This document shows, one piece after another, positions 11,901-20,167 of a stretch of 64,000 nucleotides of DNA. The notes under the pieces are model-generated. The model was not told the origin of the DNA, searched no databases, and saw only the letters and a list, made by a program, of their open reading frames with translations. Position 1 is the stretch's first letter, and every line of letters starts with the position of its first letter. Made by a program: the position numbers and the translations under genes. The stretch is from Liolophura sinensis (lineage: Eukaryota; Mollusca; Polyplacophora; Chitonida; Chitonidae): NCBI RefSeq assembly GCF_032854445.1, contig NC_088297.1, positions 4,213,991-4,277,990 of the forward strand, given 5' to 3'.

Positions 11901-14900
11901 AAGCCTAATGCTCTTTCTACTACGCCACTGTAGTCATTGGGTCATTTACTGTACTTTATATAAAACCAGTTCCTAGTTTAACATTGTGACTGAACACATA
12001 CTCTGTTGTATGAGCTGGATTATCTCCCCATGGTTTGCCGCCAGTACATTCACCGTGTTCACAGACACCAGGATTTGTCCTGCCATCACACCTGCCTTCT
12101 CCGCAGTGCTTCCTGTGTAAACAACAGGCCATTGTTAAAATACACCACCTGAGCTGGCACATCAAAACAAAAATTTATGTATTTTCAGGACAACATCTCA
12201 CAATTCTTGAAATGGTACAAATAAAAGCAAAATACTGAATCCTGTACCACCTTGTGTCATATGTTGGAGTTGCCACGTTACTGTGGGCAACCTGCAGATG
12301 TTCAAGGGCTTCTCACAGGCTTCTCGCAGGCTCTGTCCGGTTTCCTCCCACCATAATGGTGGTTTTAGAAAGTGAAATATTCATCAGTATGTTGTACAAC
12401 ATCACTCAAATAAAATTAATATATTCAATCCCCTCTACGCTTGCTCTCATCTGCTGACCACAAAGTAGCACCGACCTGGTATAACAGCTGAGATGACAGC
12501 AGGGTGACTATCCAGGATGTGAAGTCCAAAGTCATCATGGCCGACATCCTTCTCCATAGTGATCGTCATTTCATCAGCTGTAATACACATGCACAACGGT
12601 GAGAGACATTTACAGATATCTGATCACCTAACGACCTCACCTGACTCGAACTGTGGAAGGTATAAATTCAGTTTCAGAGGCACATACAGGGAATTATATA
12701 AATTATACTTTTGTAGCCAAAACTAGTTTCTCAGCCACAAGTATGGAATACAGCCATTGCTTTTATCATATTCACCCAAAGACACCTCTCATCTACAATC
12801 TGTCACTTTCATTTATTTATTTGATTGGTGTTTTATGCCGCACTCAAAATTATTTCACTTATACAACGGCGACCAGTATTATGGTGGGTGGAAACTGGGT
12901 AGAGCCCGGGGGACACCCACAACCATCTGCAGGTTGCTGAAAGACCTTCCCACCTACGGCCAGAGAGGAAGCCTGCATGAGCTGGAATTGAACTCACGGC
13001 TACCGTATTGGTGAGAGGCTTCTGGGTCAACATGCAGCACTAGCGTGCTAACCAACTGAGCCACGTAGGCCCCCTGTCACTTTCAATCACGACTGGACGC
13101 CATTTCCTGAACAGACAACTCATATCGCAAGTGCTTCTAAATGCGATATCAGGTCTGTCCACCGCTGGGAAGGCCAAAATTCACATGAAGTCACAATAAG
13201 TTCAATTTTGGTTTTACGACCAAAATGAAATTGTTTTCAATGTTAGATGGGTATTTATTTATGTATTTATTTGATAGGCGTTTTATTCTGTGCAGAAGAA
13301 TATTTCAGTTTTTTGTTTTTAATTTTTGTTTTACGGCCAGAATGAATTTGTTTTCAATGTTGGAGGCGACTATAAAAAGCTCTCTATTTTATGGGTGATA
13401 TGGACTTTCCCACAAATTGTCTGCGTGAAAGACATGTTATCAGGCAACCATAAAAACAGTAAAATCTGAAAAAAACCTCAATAAAAATCAGATTTTCAGT
13501 TTTATTTTTATTTTTGGAATTTGTAGTGTCAGCTTGCCCATAAAACAAAAAAACAAAACTGGTGTTGCCTTAGGTTATCAGGAAACACCGCAGACCTGGT
13601 ACCTTTAGACCTCTGAAGAGGCCTCTGTGGCTCAGTTGGTTAGCGTTAGTTGGTTAGTGCAGCGTGATGACCCAGGAGTCTCTCACCAATGCGGTCGGTG
13701 TGAGTTCAAGTCCAGCTCATGCTGGCTTCCTCTCCGGCCGTACGTGGGAAGGTCTACCAGCAACCTGCGGATGGTCGTGGGTTTCCCTCGGGTTTTGCCC
13801 GGTTTCCACCCACCATAATGCTGGCCACCGTCGTGAAATATTCTTGAGCACGGCGTAAAACACCAATCAAATAAAAATTCAGACCTCTGTATACTAACCA
13901 TAGTACTTTGTGGACATCCTGTAGAACTGTTGGTGACTATTATGACGCTGAACCGACCGTTTACGCAGGTATCGAAACTTGTTGCGAAATTCCGTTTCCG
14001 ATGCGGTCGTCGTCACTGAATCGGTCCTCTTGTGAGACTTCTGGGCGTCGGCAAATGCCTCAGAGAAAACATCGTCTGAAATGATCGAGAAATGATGACA
14101 ACTAACATCCATATTTCTGTATCCTTTTACCGCAGTAATCGCTTAATAAACAAAGGGAGATAACCTAGTCAACTGATGCATATGGCATTAGGGTAAAGCT
14201 ATGAGAACAATCAATACATTACGGAGTATTACAGGGTGTCATACAGGGTAATTTTCTAAATTTTATGCAAATGAGTAAAAATGTAGCTAGTAATGCTAGC
14301 CAACTATTTTTAGGCCGTTACAATGAATCTAAATTATTTTGCAACAAAAATGGTCGAACAAAAATAAGCATATTAGGGCATTTTTAATTTTGTAAAGTCT
14401 ACAAGGGGATTTTGAAATCTTCATACACGTAAATTTTCAACCAGTGGTAATGTGCACCTTGAATGATGAACAATCGAAGTATTTACCGTCTTTTGACACC
14501 CCTGCGGATAAATCTGGGGATATGCCCAGGTCACTGTCTAATTGGTCCACGTCCTCTGATATTGTGTAAGGCATGCTGGGTAATGTCAAGGTTCCATCAT
14601 CCTCCACCTTAATCCAGTGAGAGTTCCTGTGACTTTCGGCATACACACCTGCAAACGAGCAAATCTACCTGTCATTTCAAGAGGTGCATGTATATTTTGA
14701 TTTAGAGTGAATGAGTGAGTGCTTGGGGTTTAACGTTGTACTCAACAATTTTTCAGTCATATGACGACGAAGGAATCCTTAGGGTGCATGTACGTGTGAT
14801 GTGCCTCCTTGTTGCAGGACGGATTTCCACCGCGCTCTTATTTAGTGCTGCTTCACTGAGACGACTTACCGAAGGCAAGTAAGCCGACCCGCCTGAGCCA

Positions 14901-17600
14901 TTATACTGATACGGGTCAACCAGTCGTTGCATTATCCCCTTCATGCTGAACGTCAAGCGAGGAAGTTACAACTTCCAGTTTTAAAGTCTTAGGTGTGACT
15001 CGATCAAGGATTGATCCTGGATCTACCGGTCCCGAAGCGGTTTTGATTTAGAAGAACAGGAGTGAAGAGCCATAAATACATGTACACCATCCAGCTATAT
15101 CATGCCACAGATTATCTACACCACGGCCACTTTGATTCTGGAAAAACGTTTGGGCTCCTAAACTACTGGCCGCCCAAAATAAACAAAGCTGTATTAAAAC
15201 TACCAAGTAAATTCAACTACAATATGATGGTTTACCTGTAAAAAGTTGACTTTTCACACAAATTTCTTTCATTTTTACAAACTTAAAAAGCTCTTAGAAA
15301 GCATCATTTTGAGTTGTGTAATTAAATGTCACCGTTAAAGTTTGGGATCAGAATATGGCCCTGTACATGTACTTTGTAAGATTTACAGCCTGATCAAGCC
15401 ATAAACAAAGTATTAAGTCTTCACAGTGAAGTCACACCACTAAAATAGACATGGCCCTGTACATGTACTTTGTGAGATTTACAGCCTGATCAAGCCATAA
15501 ACAAAGTATTAAGTCATCACAGTGAAGTCACACCACTAAAATAGGACAAGCAATGTTGGAAGAATTCCACAAATCAGATTAGAATCTGAAACTGCAGACT
15601 GTAATAGATTAGTTAAATCTGGGGAGTTGACTCAACAAATTGCACTTTGTGAACTTTACAAAGCACATATCATGTACCAGTGCTTGTAATATTTACTGAG
15701 GATTTTTTTTTTTTTAATTTCGGTTTCGTGACCTACTCTGAAGGAAGAACAATATTATCAGCTTTTGAGTATTTTGCACACAACATTCCCTGTCATCTTC
15801 TATTGTAGATCCTTCTCTGGCTAACCATGACAATTTTCATTTGTTTTTTCTGTATTTATTTTCTCCTTTTCGTTCATTTATCTGAAAGGTAAAAGAATTA
15901 AATGCAATGACGGCAGTGGGATTAATGGGTGAAGGAATCTCGAGAGTCGGGAATAAAGCAGCTGGCGATTCTGTTTTTCTGGACAGAGCATGTCATACGA
16001 TGAAGGATGACTTTATTCCTGCCAATTCGTTTCACTTTGCCTGAATCTTTAAAAACTATGATGTTATGATTATTGTGAATAAATAAATTTAAAAAATACC
16101 TGAATCTTCGTCCGATGAATCGTCACTGTCACCCTCGCACGAGTCTTCTGTCTTCAAACTTTGATCTCGTCGTCTGGAACTCCGCTTTCTCATCACCGGG
16201 GTGTCAGTGTTCTCCATGGCAGGGCTGGCATCTCCCTGCTTCATTCCTTCACATGGCATGTGCGCAGAAAACTGGCCCTCGTCACCACCTGCTGTTGTTG
16301 TTGTTGTTTCTTGTTCTGCATGATTAACACTTGAGCCCGATAAAGTTTCTAATACTGTTTTCTCTGAAGATTGCTTGTTCTCATCAGTTGCATGCTGGGA
16401 AATGGAAGACGAAATACACCTATCTGAATTTTCTAATGATGTGTCTGGTACCTTGTCAGAAGTTAAACAACAGCCAATGGAACTGTCTACATTTGTCACA
16501 TTCTCTGGTACCTTGCCTCCCTCAGTACTGCATGCTTCTACCTTCTTTGGCTCATTTTGTGAACAGCCAATCACAGTGTGCGTATCAACTGCGTTTGGCG
16601 TATCAGACGTATAACTGGTTTCCGACAACGAACTTAAATTGCTGACGACGCTTGCGCTAGAGTCTCTGTGTGACTCCGCTGACACTCCCTTTGGTACTCT
16701 AGTTGCTGATGTGCGCTTTGCAACAGATTCTTCTGTGATTTCTTCATCTGGTGCTTCTTGTATAACATTGATAGAGTTCCGATCATGGTATTTGGCGCAC
16801 GATTGTGGTCTTGACCCTTCGTCTTGTTCACTACCTCCTGTTACCCCTTCGTTCTTCAGGAAATTAAATGCCCCACTAACATAGCGTGTGTAGCTTTGCG
16901 ACAGATGACCAACAAGATTTTCTCGGCCACTGGAGCTCCTTAGTCGCACAATGCTGTCCTCTGAATGGCTACATTTCCCCTCTAAGCTATCGCTCACAAA
17001 CACACCTTCATTAGAGGAGAGCTCCTCTCCTGGAAGGGTCGTTAAGGACTTGGAAATGGCAGCGTTTCTTGCATGACAGTTACATTCATCTCGAACTGAC
17101 TGATTTCCGTTCAAGACAAAGTCAGCTGGCAGCGAAACACAAGTATCAGGATTGAAGTCACAGTTGGCTGGTGTCAAATCTGGTATCTCATCAAGGGAGC
17201 TAACCCTTTTACAGCATACATCAGAATGTTGCTTGAGCACAGAGTTATGACTTTTGCTGTCTGTCGCCCGTGACTGCCTTAGGCATGTTTTGGTTGGATC
17301 TTGGCTCTCTACACTCCCCACTTGAGCATTGTTGTTTTTGTTTGCCGAGTCACATTCTCCATTTTCACATACATGTATAGCATTGTTTATCTTAAATTCC
17401 TGTTCGTAATTCAACTTGCTGTTCATTTTGCCAGTCTCTGAAACTTTGGTACATTTACAGGTATTCGTGTTACCCCCACGGTCTTGTGGTCTCTCCCTGA
17501 TGTCATCTAGACTGTTTTGTTGTGCTGAAGAGTTCCCATACTCCTTCAAACCTGAGCAGTCAGAAGAGGGCACCCTTGTTACCGTCACAGATGCAGACAT
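2936..17600 (-). CDS. PDZPH1: PDZ and tandem PH domain scaffold protein, PDZPH1-like (11 coding exons, 935 aa)
   Basis: I built this model by hand. Coding exons, in transcript order: 17600-16100, 14648-14487, 14075-13899, 12577-12476, 12112-12002, 10686-10505, 10054-9909, 8665-8623, 6558-6372, 3997-3862, 2996-2936. Every intron is GT-AG, phases match at all ten junctions, and the sum is 2808 nt, exactly 936 codons with stop. Residues 1-613 are low-complexity, rich in Ser, Thr, Asp and Glu. A PDZ domain covers about 617-684 (carboxylate-loop equivalent DFGLHI), PH1 about 697-808 (LAGYLAKL ... LWRKRWFVL) and PH2 about 825-927 (CTGYLSKMG ... AWRKRYCVL). One PDZ followed by two PH domains is the architecture of vertebrate PDZPH1; CNK proteins differ by having SAM and CRIC domains and one PH. 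PH domains usually bind phosphoinositides, so a membrane-associated scaffold role is likely but inferred. Upstream non-coding exons are possible; start choice is the first ATG of the open frame. Confidence 0.87.
3187..3322 (+). mobile_element. SINE family 1, 3' half
   Basis: It matches the second half of the full-length copies at 3414-3685 and 36437-36699, ending CAATCAAATAAATAAATAA. It lies in the last intron of the PDZPH1-like gene, antisense to the gene. Confidence 0.75.
3330..3771. mobile_element. MITE copy interrupted by a SINE
   Basis: The flanks 3347-3413 and 3686-3771 are the two halves of the about 210-bp MITE also seen at 8279-8476, 24377-24585 and 27089-27296. Its right terminus ends TTTTGAGGAATTACGGTA. 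The body is split by the SINE at 3414-3685. Confidence 0.7.
3414..3685 (-). mobile_element. SINE family 1, full length, with 14-bp target duplication
   Basis: This is a tRNA-derived SINE of about 265 bp. In sense orientation (minus strand) it starts GGCCTCCGTGGCTCAGTTGG, an A-box-like tRNA head, has a B-box-like GAGTTCAAGTCC, and ends with a TAAATAAATAAA tail. It is bounded by perfect direct repeats TCAAATCAAAAGGT at 3400-3413 and 3686-3699. The host sequence is a MITE, which fixes the order of insertion. Confidence 0.9.
3862..3997 (-). CDS. PDZPH1: PDZPH1-like gene, coding exon 10: middle of PH domain 2
   Basis: It encodes VAHLHGYQLERDVNCSKKHA and FKLVPPEPNMRTFLFATEN, continuing PH2 in phase from exon 9. 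Acceptor CCGTTGTAG ends at 3998; donor GAAAG|GTCAGT at 3862/3861. A truncated SINE lies about 35 bp upstream of the acceptor. Confidence 0.87.
4032..4175 (-). mobile_element. SINE family 1, tRNA-side half
   Basis: It carries the tRNA-like head (GGCCACGGAGGCC end) and internal body but lacks the 3' tail. It sits in intron 9 of the PDZPH1-like gene, about 35 bp upstream of the exon 10 acceptor. Confidence 0.75.
4287..4550 (-). mobile_element. SINE family 3, partial
   Basis: It matches the copy at 43490-43770 over GTGGCAGGRCAAG, the CAAAGACACCAGA block and the TTGCTCTAACYTCTCAGTGC block. The tRNA-like head is reduced to a GACCCGGCCCGGGTTTG remnant. A further related, more decayed fragment follows at about 4560-4715. 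Confidence 0.65.
5229..6419 (-). repeat. 70-bp minisatellite, 17 copies, built from an exon-intron junction
   Basis: The period is exactly 70 bp. Each unit, read on the minus strand, consists of 48 nt equal to the end of PDZPH1-like exon 9 (encoding ACIYYYKG... ) plus the first 22 nt of the following intron. The unit nearest the exon (ending 6419) contains the real exon end. Donor dinucleotide is GT (GGTGAGT) in the exon-proximal unit and in the unit at about 5941-5970; the others read GGCGAGT. No unit has a stop in any of three frames. Confidence 0.95.
6372..6558 (-). CDS. PDZPH1: PDZPH1-like gene, coding exon 9: start of PH domain 2
   Basis: It encodes NPECTGYLSKMGEARKAWRK and YCVLKDACIYYYKG, the first strands of PH2. 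Acceptor TTTTACAG ends at 6559. I place the donor at CTCAGG|GTGAGT (6372/6371) because it is canonical and gives the phase needed by exon 10. The open frame continues far beyond this donor, to 5065, only because the following 70-bp array has no stop in any of its three frames. Confidence 0.85.
6950..8290. repeat. 48-bp minisatellite and higher-order units ending in a MITE terminus
   Basis: The core unit CCTTACTGTCATAAAGGCCC plus AATAACTGTGATACTGTAATTCTTCAA (48 bp) repeats about a dozen times at 7620-8200. At 6990-7620 it alternates with a longer block that contains CTTTYCGCATGTTTAGAC and CAGTCACAAACWCATCATCC. Because 48 is divisible by 3, a 203-residue repetitive ORF exists on the minus strand; I regard it as non-coding. 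It lies in intron 8 of the PDZPH1-like gene. Confidence 0.9.
8279..8476. mobile_element. MITE with inverted termini, complete copy
   Basis: Left end TAATTCTTTAACCTTTTCGC and right end GCAAACAGGTTGAGGAATTA are imperfect inverted repeats about 20-25 bp long. The about 200-bp body has no ORF and is shared with the copies near 24.4 and 27.1 kb (TATTCTGAAYGCATTATTCT; AAATTGCACTGAMAGTTG). The size and structure fit a non-autonomous DNA transposon; the superfamily is not determined. Confidence 0.75.
8623..8665 (-). CDS. PDZPH1: PDZPH1-like gene, coding exon 8 (43 nt): C-terminal helix of PH domain 1
   Basis: This micro-exon supplies the invariant PH-domain tryptophan: KWANAMTLAARSTMK. Acceptor TTTCAG at 8666-8671, donor TGAAG|GTAGGT at 8623/8622. 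It is too short to stand out as an ORF and was found by requiring the phase and the missing helix of PH1. Confidence 0.85.
8931..9111 (+). mobile_element. SINE family 1, 5'-truncated
   Basis: It begins within the B-box region (AATGCGGTTGCTGTGAGTTC) and runs to the AATCAAATAAAT tail. It lies in intron 7 of the PDZPH1-like gene. Confidence 0.8.
9291..9373 (-). mobile_element. SINE family 1, 3' tail fragment
   Basis: It has the tail TTTATTTATT and the CCGCCGTACTCATGAATATT block in reverse, then stops. It lies in intron 7 of the PDZPH1-like gene. Confidence 0.7.
9909..10054 (-). CDS. PDZPH1: PDZPH1-like gene, coding exon 7: middle of PH domain 1
   Basis: It encodes GAVPLTDYMV and FKLEKYGARTYYFASDSDES, the later strands of PH1 up to the loop before the C-terminal helix. 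Acceptor TATCCCACAG, donor CAAAAA|GTGAGA at 9909/9908. A short tandem repeat lies just upstream of the acceptor. Confidence 0.9.
10066..10370. repeat. Short tandem repeat of about 22-30 bp beside an acceptor site
   Basis: Degenerate repeats of ATGTGAGGATCATGAGAAAT fill most of the 450-bp intron 6 of the PDZPH1-like gene. They decay away from exon 7 into GGTTCAYGAYAAATAY variants. The array abuts the exon 7 acceptor but does not include exon sequence. Confidence 0.8.
10505..10686 (-). CDS. PDZPH1: PDZPH1-like gene, coding exon 6: start of PH domain 1
   Basis: It encodes LAGYLAKLAGSGLIKLWRK followed by RWFVLRQDNCLYYYKTEN, the first three strands of a PH domain. Acceptor ATGTTGCAG at 10687, donor AAAT|GTGAGT at 10505/10504. 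The exon ends in phase 0. Confidence 0.9.
10945..12001. repeat. About 153-167 bp tandem repeat, six units, chimera of SINE head and exon 5 junction
   Basis: The phrase GGTGTTGAGCCTTAG recurs at about 11071, 11238, 11398, 11552 and 11719, with a diverged sixth at about 11870. On the minus strand each unit joins a tRNA-like SINE head (GGTTAGAGCGTCTGCGTC) to a copy of the end of PDZPH1-like exon 5 plus its donor (CTCATGCAAACAGA|GTACGAG). The 10945-11070 part is the remaining body of the SINE that supplied the head. It fills most of intron 5. Confidence 0.9.
12002..12112 (-). CDS. PDZPH1: PDZPH1-like gene, coding exon 5: second half of PDZ domain
   Basis: It encodes GSTAEKAGVMAGQILVSVN and the EIIQLIQQ helix that closes a PDZ domain. 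Acceptor TTTACACAG, donor ACAGA|GTATGT (12002/12001). The exon's last about 20 nt and the start of the intron are the seed of the tandem array that fills the next intron (see the 11071-12010 array). Confidence 0.87.
12270..12417 (+). mobile_element. SINE family 1, diverged 3' half
   Basis: It is recognised from CCTGCAGATG, CTCTGTCCGGTTTCCTCCCA and the AAATAAAATTAAT tail. It is diverged and lies in intron 4 of the PDZPH1-like gene. Confidence 0.6.
12476..12577 (-). CDS. PDZPH1: PDZPH1-like gene, coding exon 4: first half of PDZ domain
   Basis: The 102-nt exon encodes MTITMEKDVGHDDFGLHI and a following strand ending in VIPG. DFGLHI is the GLGF-type peptide-binding loop of a PDZ domain. Acceptor ATTACAG (12578-12584), donor CCAG|GTCGG (12476/12475). 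Confidence 0.88.
12812..13073 (-). mobile_element. SINE family 1, full length, with 12-bp target duplication
   Basis: A complete copy from tail (ATTTATTTATTTGATTGGTG) to tRNA head (GAGCCACGTAGGCC). Direct repeats CTGTCACTTTCA flank it at 12800-12811 and 13074-13085. It lies in intron 3 of the PDZPH1-like gene, in the gene's sense direction. Confidence 0.88.
13250..13310 (-). mobile_element. SINE family 1 tail fragment between a diverged 38-bp duplication
   Basis: A short tail (TATTTATTTGATAGGCG...AGAATATTTCAG) sits between two copies of TTTTACGRCCARAATGAA with TTGTTTTCAATGTT, at about 13204-13242 and 13321-13360. Confidence 0.55.
13617..13880 (+). mobile_element. SINE family 1, full length, next to an exon donor
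   Basis: It starts GAGGCCTCTGTGGCTCAGTT and ends CACCAATCAAATAAAA. AGACCTCTG occurs at 13607-13615 and 13881-13889 as the likely target duplication. Its 3' end lies only about 18 bp from the exon 3 donor of the PDZPH1-like gene. It has a small duplication within the tRNA-like head (GTTAGTTGGTTAG). Confidence 0.88.
13899..14075 (-). CDS. PDZPH1: PDZPH1-like gene, coding exon 3: basic linker before PDZ
   Basis: Acceptor TTTCAG ends at 14076; donor TATG|GTTAGT at 13899/13898. It encodes an acidic-to-basic linker with the basic stretch KFRYLRKRSVQRHNSHQQF. A full SINE copy (13617-13880) begins only about 20 nt inside the following intron, close to the donor. Confidence 0.8.
14487..14648 (-). CDS. 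PDZPH1: PDZPH1-like gene, coding exon 2
   Basis: Acceptor TTTGCAG at 14649-14655 and donor ACG|GTAAAT at 14487/14486. The 162-nt exon is in phase 1 on both sides. It encodes an acidic linker with a WIKVEDDG motif and no recognised domain. A tRNA-derived SINE lies in the preceding intron. Confidence 0.8.
14707..15045 (-). mobile_element. SINE family 2
   Basis: In window orientation it starts with the 3' tail (AGTGCTTGGGGTTTAACG, TTTTTCAGTCATATGACGAC), continues through CTTCACTGAGACGACTTACC and GGGTCAACCAGTCGTTGCA, and ends in a broken tRNA-like head (GATCCTGGATCTACCGG). It lies in intron 1 of the PDZPH1-like gene. Confidence 0.8.
15355..15545. repeat. 96-bp tandem duplication, two copies
   Basis: The block beginning ATGGCCCTGTACATGTACTT is present at 15356 and again at 15451 with only a few mismatches. 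It lies in intron 1 of the PDZPH1-like gene. A recent simple duplication. Confidence 0.9.
16100..17600 (-). CDS. PDZPH1: PDZPH1-like gene, coding exon 1: disordered N-terminal 500 residues
   Basis: The ATG at 17600-17598 opens a 1501-nt exon ending at a donor CAG|GTATTT (16100/16099). The frame extends a few codons upstream of the ATG without another ATG. The encoded segment is hydrophilic, with many Ser, Thr, Asn and Cys residues, no membrane segment and no recognised fold. It ends with a basic patch (RKRSSRRRDQ) followed by a Ser/Asp/Glu run (DSDDSSDEDSG) that resembles casein-kinase-2 type phosphorylation sites. A sequence ending TTGATTCTGAG about 50 nt upstream could be a splice acceptor from a 5' UTR exon. 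A single 1.5-kb open frame inside AT-rich repeat DNA, in phase with the downstream domains, is the evidence that this is coding. Confidence 0.85.
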
Positions 17601-17910
17601 CTTACAGCGGGATATCAAGGGTGTTTGTCTGGGATCTCAGAATCAAATCCAAAAAGAACTTTTGGCTTCTCATTCCTTGGATCACTGTAAATAAAACCAT
17701 GACAGTATTTGACTTTAATTGATTGACTGGAGCATTATATACAACATAAATTTCTTCTAATTTTTATGACACCTAGTCTGCTCTTTTTAGCCAGTATACA
17801 TATAACTACAGCAGGAATATTCAGTTTCATTTTCCTCACATGGTTAGTTCAAGTAATGAAAAACATATTCATATTCATATCTTACATTTTCCAAAAAGCT
17901 GGGAAAGAAA

Positions 17911-18155
17911 TGTAATGTTCTGCTTTCAGCACTACTGATATCTGTCCCAAAAATTAGAAATGTAATGTTCTGCTTTCAGCACTACTGATATCTGTCCCAA
18001 TAATTAGAAATGTAATGTTCTGCTTTCAGCACTACTGATATCTGTCCCAAAAATTAGAAATGTAATGTTCTGCTTTCAGCACGACTGATATCTGTCCCAA
18101 AAATTAGAAATGTAATGTTCTGCTTTCAGCATGACTGATATCTGTCCCAAAAATC
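17911..18155. repeat. 50-bp minisatellite, about 5 copies
   Basis: TGTAATGTTCTGCTTTCAGC begins units at 17911, 17961, 18011, 18061 and 18111, nearly identical to each other. The array lies about 310 bp upstream of the PDZPH1-like start codon, so it may be in the 5' UTR, a 5' intron or the promoter region. Confidence 0.92.
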
Positions 18156-18179
18156 CCAAGAATTAGGGTTCTCAGAAAT

Positions 18180-19370
18180 ATTTCACTTCAACAAAGCCAG
18201 TGAGTGTTATATGTGGAGGAAAACAAAATACCTGAGAGTAAATGACAAACTTTCTCAAAGATTTTCACACATAGAGCATGGCCAATACATCTATCAATCC
18301 ACACTGGTGGAAATACATGCACTTGTATGCAAAACCAGCTTTATCACGTTTACAGCAATATGAGTCACTTAGAGCCACTCAGGCAGGCACTGGTGGGAGG
18401 AAACTGGGCAGAGCCCGTGGGGAAACTCACAACCATCCGCAGGTTGTTGACAGACCCCACGCGGGAGAAAAGAGGATTCAACTGATGTTAGACTGCAAAA
18501 ATGGCCCCTGGGGCATGGCCTCTCACACATACGGAGAGCGCAGGCCCCAAGATCACGAAGCGAACTTACACTTAACTCAAAATTTCAAACATTAAACTTG
18601 GTATGTTCATTTCTGTTATTTTAGCTGAAATTTGTTTTACAATAACTTACCCAGAATTTACATTGTCAAGCAATATTTTGACCTTCAGAAATGCCAATTT
18701 TAAAGTGATTTGAAAGTTTGACTTAAGTGTAAGATTACTTTGTGATCCTGGGCAAGTGGACATAAAAATTTTCTGCTTAGACGCCAGGTTAGGATACAGG
18801 GGTTGCGAGCACCATGGCTGACCTTATATTTTTGATTAAGTGGATGCAAGTGAATAAGGCCAGAAGTATGATTTGCACAATGAAATTCATTCTCCTTTCA
18901 CTTTCCCTTTTTGTCAGGTGTGTCTTCCTAGCACATCCAGACATTGTTTCAGGAGTGGGTTGGGCATGGGAGCGTGATAGCATGCCTCTAATTCATAGGC
19001 CTGCAAACCTTGCATTATTGGAGGGTTGGGGAGCAAGGGGGAGGAGCAAGGCGGAAGGATAGTGGAGGCAGACGGGCTTCAATAACAACAAACTCCGCCT
19101 TACAAACAAATATTAGGTGCCCCATAAATCTGACCCACTATACCTGTACAAACAGGATCAATGGTATCACCTGATTCTGTATATCAGACTCTTCAACATA
19201 TATCAAAGACCAAGATTTTAAAAACATCTTGCTGATTGTCAGCTCATATGTACATGTCAATCTGCATCAATGAGCACAGAATTTTTGCTGGCTTCTCAAA
19301 GGCGTCTCACAACATTCGTGACTAAGCGGTTCAACCAGTACTTGTATGCCCTATATATGTACAGCAGTTA
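18180..19370. other. Stretch without recognisable gene; one SINE fragment
   Basis: Only small ORFs are present. A family 1 SINE fragment in reverse orientation lies at about 18391-18465 (GGTGGGAGGAAACTGGGCAG). The rest is unremarkable AT-rich sequence. Confidence 0.5.
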
Positions 19371-19374
19371 CGTC

Positions 19375-19545
19375 AAAGCTTTTCTTTTCTCTGTGGTTAC
19401 AGTAAAACCCCTACTTTTCTGTGTGGTTACAGTACAACTCCTACTTTACTGTGTGGTTACAGTACAACCCCTACTTTACTGTGCGGTTACAGTAAAACCC
19501 CTACTTTACTGTGCGGTTACAGTAAAACACCTACCTTTCTGTATA
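19375..19545. repeat. 30-bp minisatellite, about 6 copies
   Basis: The unit GTGGTTACAGTAAAACCCCT followed by ACTTTTCTGT repeats with small changes. It is a multiple of three, hence a spurious repetitive ORF. Confidence 0.88.
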
Positions 19546-19861
19546 ATGAGTAAATGAAATTCTCCGCACATTCCTAGCTCAGATCACCTAGAAGTGTTCA
19601 TATTGTACCAGTCCTGGCTGATATTCATAAAAAAAACAAGAATAAATGACAAAGCCAGGAGAGCTGTAAGGGTGAGTTTTCGCATAATTTAACTCAATAC
19701 TTCCGTGACAAACATCAAACTCTTACTGCCATTGTTTGGTCTCTAGGGGTATAACATCTACTACATGACATCGTGGTAAGTTTTGTGTAACTGACCTCCG
19801 ACCTGTGAAGTAACAAACTGTACACACCACTTGATCTAAGAGATATCATGTACATGTAGGC

Positions 19862-20095
19862 CCAAGTAATGCACAAATCCACAAGTGATGCATACATCCA
19901 CAAGTGATGCATACTTCCACAAGTGATGCGTACTTCCACAAGTGATGCATACTTCCACAAGTGATGCATACTTCCACAAGTGATGCGTACTTCCACAAGT
20001 GATGCGTACTTCCACAAGTGATGCGTACTTCCACAAGTGATGCATACATCCACAAGTAATGCATAGATCCATAAGTAATGCATAGATCCACATGC
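19862..20095. repeat. 19-bp minisatellite, about 12 copies
   Basis: The unit AAGTGATGCATACTTCCAC repeats in register. The unit has no stop in three minus-strand frames, which explains overlapping repetitive ORFs; no coding evidence. Confidence 0.93.
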
Positions 20096-20167
20096 AAGAC
20101 ATACAATAACATTTTTATGGTCAAATACAAGATCACAGATTTTGGCACCTCTTACTATCATGGCCAA

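Noticed and set aside
19715-20167. Cys/His/Tyr-rich small proteins on the minus strand
   Set aside because: They are the 19-bp array; the three overlapping frames give the same repeated peptide.
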